Shown: positions 60,550-64,000 of the stretch, piece by piece
Layout of the letters: every line of letters starts with the position of its first letter
Numbering within the stretch: position 1 is the stretch's first letter
Assembly: GCF_000331305.1 (NCBI RefSeq)
Contig: NZ_KB217478.1
Location: 7,280,317-7,344,316, forward strand
Reading direction: 5' to 3'
Length of the DNA: 64,000 nt
Source of the DNA: Calothrix sp. PCC 7103
Lineage (GTDB): Bacteria > Cyanobacteriota > Cyanobacteriia > Cyanobacteriales > Nostocaceae
Position numbers and translations under genes: made by a program
Notes under the pieces: generated by a model
What the model was told of the DNA's origin: nothing
Seen by the model: the letters and a program-made list of their open reading frames with translations, nothing else
Database searches by the model: none

Positions 60550-63500
60550 ATGGAAAATATTCAACCATTGGAAAGCAAGGTAAATAGACTTGGGTTAGGA
60601 GAATCTTTATATCAACCTAATAAATTTTTTTTGGGGCAAGAAGATAATTTTATCCATCATAAGAATAAGTCAGCTAATCCTATTGGTAATCAAAAACCAT
60701 TAATCACAGACTCCAAATTTATACTCCCTCAACATCGCAGCAATAATTTCGTCAATTCTGATGCCTTAGTAAATTGGAATGACGGGGAAAATCGCAATCA
60801 AGACACAAACACAAATATATTCCCAGAATCAAACATAAATTCTCCAAATAAGAATCAAACCATCAATAGAGAATCTAAATCTCAGACCAAAAACAAATCT
60901 AAATCAGTAGTACAAGCCAAAAAAGAATCTAAACCTTCAAAAACAAGCAAAAAAAGTAAACAAAAACCTGTAATTCCCAAATCTTTATTATCTGAAAATA
61001 CAGAAACAACAGCACTAACTTCTGAGCAAACATTATCGTTGCAAACTGACTTTTCAGAGGATGTTAAAGACCTCTCCCCCAACCCCTCTCCTACTATGAG
61101 AGGGGAGCAAGCAGTGTCACATCAAGCTCTAGAAACTTTACCTTTACAACAAGTTGCAAACCCAACATTTACCCCAACAACATCCAATTTAGACACAAAC
61201 GTACTAACTTCTGAGCAAAATGTACCGAATCAAGCTTCAGAAACCGTACCCTTACAACAAGCTGCAAATCCGACATTTAACCCAACAACATCAAATTTAG
61301 ATACAACCGTACCTAATTTTGAGCAAAATGTACCGAATCAAGCTTCAGAAACTGTACCCTTACAACAAGCTGCAAATCCGACATTTAACCCAACAACATC
61401 CAATTTAGACACAAACGTACCTAATTCTGAGCAAAATGTACCGAATCAAGCTTCAGAAACTGTACCCTTACAACAAGCTGCAAACCCAACATTTAACCCA
61501 ACAATATCCAATTTAAATACAACCGTACCTAATTCTGAGCAAAATGTACCAAATCAAGCTTCAGAAACTGTACCTTTACAAAAAGCTGCAAATCCGACAT
61601 TTAACCCAACAACATCCAATTTAGATACAACCGTACCTAATTCTGAGCAAAATGTACCGAATCAAGCTTCAGAAACTGTACCCTTACAACAAGCTGCAAA
61701 CCCAACATTTAACCCAACAATATCCAATTTAAATACAACCGTACCTAATTCTGAGCAAAATGTACCAAATCAAGCTTCAGAAACCGTACCCTTACAAAAA
61801 GCTGCAAATCCGACATTTAACCCAACAACATCCAATTTAGATACAACCGTACCTAATTCTGAGCAAAATGTACCAAATCAAGCTTCAGAAACTGTACCCT
61901 TACAACAAGCTGCAAACCCAACATTTAACCCAACAATATCCAATTTAAATACAAACGTACCTAATTCTGAGCAAAATGTACCAAATCAAGCTTCAGAAAC
62001 TGTACCTTTACAAAAAGCTGCAAATCCTACACCTAACCAAACAACATCCAATTTAGATACAACAACAACCAATTCTGAGCAAACTGTACCAAATCAAGCT
62101 TCAGAAACTGTACCCTTACAACAAGCTGCAAACCCAACATTTAACCCAACAATATCCAATTTAAATACAACCGTACCTAATTCTGAGCAAAATGTACCAA
62201 ATCAAGCTTCAGAAACTGTACCTTTACAAAAAGCTGCAAATCCGACATTTAACCCAACAATATCCAATTTAAATACAACCGTACCTAATTCTGAGCAAAA
62301 TGTACCAAATCAAGCTTCAGAAACTGTACCCTTACAACAAGCTGCAAATCCGACACCTAACCAAACAACATCCAATTTAGATACAACAACAACCAATTCT
62401 GAGCAAAATGTACCAAATCAAGCTTCAGAAACCGTACCTTTACAACAAGTTGCAAATCCTACACCTAACCAAACAACATCCAATTTAGATACAACCGTAC
62501 CCAATTCTGAGCAAACTGTACCAAATCAAGCTTCAGAAACCGTACCCTTACAACAAGCTGCAAATCCGACATTTAACCCAACAATATCAAATCTAGAAAC
62601 AACAGCAACCAATTCTGAGCAAAATGTACCAAATCATGCTTCAGAAACCGTACCTTTACAAAAAGCTGCAAATCCGACATTTAACCCAACAATATCAAAT
62701 CTAGAAACAACAGCAACCAATTCTGAGCAAAATGTACCAAATCATGCTTCAGAAACCGTACCTTTACAAAAAGCTGCAAATCCAACACCTAACCCAACAA
62801 TATCAAATCTAGAAACAACAGCAACCAATTCTGAGCAAAATGTACCAAATCATGCTTCAGAAACCGTACCTTTACAAAAAGCTGCAAATCCAACACCTAA
62901 CCCAAAAACATCCAATTTAGATACAAAAGTACCTAATTCTGAGCAAAATGTACCAAATCATGCTTCAGAAACTGTACCTCTACAAAAAGCTGCAAATCCA
63001 ACACCTAACCCAAAAACATCCAATTTAGATACAAACGTACTCAGTTCTGAGCAACATCTACCTAATTCTGCTTCAGAAACTGTACCTCTACAGAAAGCTT
63101 CAAACTCAACACCTAATCCAACAACTTCAAATTTAGGCACAAATGTAACCAATTCTGAGCAAAATGTACATCAAGTTTCAGAAACTGTACCTTTACAACA
63201 AGCTTCAAATCCAAAACCTAACCCAACAACTTCAAATTTAGGCACAAATGTAACCAATTCTGAGCAACATGTACCAAATCAAGCTTCAGAAACTGTACCT
63301 TTACAACAAGCTTCAAACCCAAAACCTAACCCAACAACTTCAAATTTAGGCACAAATGTAACCAATTCCGAGCAACATGTACCAAATCAAGCTTCAGAAA
63401 CTGTACCTTTACAACAAGCTACAAAACCAACACTTAACCCAACAATATCAAATCTAGAAACAACGGCGCCTGTTCCCGAGCAAACAGCAGCAAATCAAGC

Positions 63501-64000
63501 TTCAGAAACTGTACCTTTACAACAAGCTGCAAATCCTACACCTAACCCAACTACTTCAAATCCAGGTACAAAAGTACCTAATTCTGAGCAAACAGCAGCA
63601 AATCAAGCTTCAGAAACTGTGCCTTTACAACAAGCTGCAAAACCAACATTTAACCAAACAACAAATTTAGAATCAATCCAACCAACTTCTGAGCAAGCAA
63701 TACAAACAAAGCAAGCTTTAAATCGTGACACTAGCCCAACACAGCCGAATATAGAGACAACGGCGCCTAATTTTGGGCAAACAGGATTACCACATACTCC
63801 CAAAGTCGAATCAGAAAAGCATTCAAAGCAGATAACGCCAAATATCGAAACAACGGCAAATCTTCCGATTCAAGCAAAATTTCCAGAAATATCCAAAGGG
63901 CAACCAACCCAAGATAGTAGTGCCACAATACAAAATATTGAAACAGCGGCGCCAGCACCAAGTCAATCGAAATCAACTCAAACTAATAAATTGGCGCCTC
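60550..64000 (+). CDS. Very long Thr/Pro/Asn-rich repeat protein, 3' end beyond the window
   Basis: From ATG 60550 the frame is open to the right edge (1150 codons visible, none a stop). The N-terminus begins MENIQPLESKVNRLGLG, followed by a Lys/Ser-rich stretch (SKSQTKNKSKSVVQAKKESK). From about codon 220 it consists of 23 tandem units of about 36 residues, core NQASETVPLQ and SNLDTTVPN, each 108 bp; two units are 105 bp. The units then fade near codon 1050. No membrane segment is seen. It follows the third tube gene by 143 bp. It could be a tail-length determinant, a fibre or an effector, but the sequence does not decide. Confidence 0.7.
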   Translation, partial: MENIQPLESKVNRLGLGESLYQPNKFFLGQEDNFIHHKNKSANPIGNQKPLITDSKFILPQHRSNNFVNSDALVNWNDGENRNQDTNTNIFPESNINSPNKNQTINRESKSQTKNKSKSVVQAKKESKPSKTSKKSKQKPVIPKSLLSENTETTALTSEQTLSLQTDFSEDVKDLSPNPSPTMRGEQAVSHQALETLPLQQVANPTFTPTTSNLDTNVLTSEQNVPNQASETVPLQQAANPTFNPTTSNLDTTVPNFEQNVPNQASETVPLQQAANPTFNPTTSNLDTNVPNSEQNVPNQASETVPLQQAANPTFNPTISNLNTTVPNSEQNVPNQASETVPLQKAANPTFNPTTSNLDTTVPNSEQNVPNQASETVPLQQAANPTFNPTISNLNTTVPNSEQNVPNQASETVPLQKAANPTFNPTTSNLDTTVPNSEQNVPNQASETVPLQQAANPTFNPTISNLNTNVPNSEQNVPNQASETVPLQKAANPTPNQTTSNLDTTTTNSEQTVPNQASETVPLQQAANPTFNPTISNLNTTVPNSEQNVPNQASETVPLQKAANPTFNPTISNLNTTVPNSEQNVPNQASETVPLQQAANPTPNQTTSNLDTTTTNSEQNVPNQASETVPLQQVANPTPNQTTSNLDTTVPNSEQTVPNQASETVPLQQAANPTFNPTISNLETTATNSEQNVPNHASETVPLQKAANPTFNPTISNLETTATNSEQNVPNHASETVPLQKAANPTPNPTISNLETTATNSEQNVPNHASETVPLQKAANPTPNPKTSNLDTKVPNSEQNVPNHASETVPLQKAANPTPNPKTSNLDTNVLSSEQHLPNSASETVPLQKASNSTPNPTTSNLGTNVTNSEQNVHQVSETVPLQQASNPKPNPTTSNLGTNVTNSEQHVPNQASETVPLQQASNPKPNPTTSNLGTNVTNSEQHVPNQASETVPLQQATKPTLNPTISNLETTAPVPEQTAANQASETVPLQQAANPTPNPTTSNPGTKVPNSEQTAANQASETVPLQQAAKPTFNQTTNLESIQPTSEQAIQTKQALNRDTSPTQPNIETTAPNFGQTGLPHTPKVESEKHSKQITPNIETTANLPIQAKFPEISKGQPTQDSSATIQNIETAAPAPSQSKSTQTNKLAP
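61069..61107 (+). repeat. In-frame insertion of a CTCCCC/GGGGAG hairpin element
   Basis: This stretch encodes DLSPNPSPTMRGEQ, the translation of a common cyanobacterial palindromic repeat (arms CTCTCC/GGGGAG region), and interrupts the 108-bp unit pattern. The frame is kept. Confidence 0.65.
61210..63690 (+). repeat. 108-bp tandem repeat array in coding sequence
   Basis: Units start at 61210, 61318, 61426 and so on every 108 bp to 63583 (one 3-bp deletion at 63154), 23 units in all. DNA identity between many units is very high, with alternation of two or three sub-types. Confidence 0.9.

Noticed and set aside
61210-63690. Possible CRISPR array
   Set aside because: Units are 108 bp, contiguous, without unique spacers, and keep one reading frame; it is a coding tandem repeat.
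60882-63976. Several minus-strand open frames inside the repeat array
   Set aside because: They are mirror products of the 108-bp plus-strand repeat and repeat the same shadow peptide; the plus frame is uninterrupted.
1-64000. tRNA or rRNA genes
   Set aside because: No cloverleaf-type sequence with a GTTCRA T-loop and acceptor pairing was found by eye, though short tRNAs could be missed without a scan.

Overview
The window comes from a cyanobacterium, most likely a filamentous, heterocyst-forming (Nostocales) type. This is supported by the Ycf66 protein, the thylakoid thioredoxin-like photosystem I factor, zinc-ribbon Ser/Thr kinases, a SLH/OprB iron-uptake porin, PEP-CTERM signals, heptameric short tandem repeats (STRRs) and a cyanobacterial-type extracellular contractile injection system (eCIS). 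The DNA is AT-rich (by eye just under 40% G+C). It nevertheless carries about one hundred copies of the palindrome GGCGCC, while the usual cyanobacterial HIP1 octamer GCGATCGC was not seen.

Layout. 1-20 kb: a partial membrane TPR-like protein, a SanA-like protein, a C5-cytosine methyltransferase convergent with a PD-(D/E)XK protein (candidate restriction-modification pair), the peptidoglycan amidation pair gatD/murT split by an opposite-strand gene, a thioredoxin-like thylakoid protein, a Ser/Thr kinase, gnd, ycf66, and an accessory zone. The accessory zone holds a chimeric nuclease fragment, an alpha/beta hydrolase, decayed Ig-like/DUF4114 and aspartic protease genes, a PIN/RHH toxin-antitoxin pair with a mutated toxin, a MITE-truncated DUF2283 gene, a DUF6883-DUF4926 pair and a nuclease-inhibitor-like protein. 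21-36 kb: ileS bracketed by inverted repeats, a truncated FGE-like gene, coiled-coil proteins, a truncated glycosyltransferase, type 2 NADH dehydrogenase, an MFS transporter, an iron porin, an SDR/LysR divergent pair, and a decayed hybrid histidine kinase.

36-64 kb is the main system: an eCIS (phage-tail-like) locus surrounded by phospho-signalling genes. On the minus strand, read from 53.3 kb downward, come a DUF4255/Pvc16-like cap protein, sheath, two tubes, two paralogous tail-assembly-like proteins, and a tiny DUF6760 gene. These are followed by an FHA protein with an MGS-like domain, a CHASE2-Ser/Thr kinase, and two large Ig-like/transmembrane proteins (one with WD40 repeats). Endonuclease V, a small FHA-zinc-ribbon protein and an FHA-flavoprotein lie further down. 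On the plus strand from 53.6 kb come a histidine kinase/response regulator pair, a pseudokinase fused to a PstS-like domain, another FHA protein, a minus-strand GDSL esterase, and then a third tube gene. The window ends in a very long Thr/Pro/Asn-rich open frame made of 36-residue repeats, which runs off the right edge.

The number of FHA domains and kinases around one injection system suggests threonine-phosphorylation control of assembly or firing, analogous in concept to the Thr-phosphorylation pathway of some type VI secretion systems. That link is inferred from gene context only. No tRNA, rRNA or CRISPR array was recognised.
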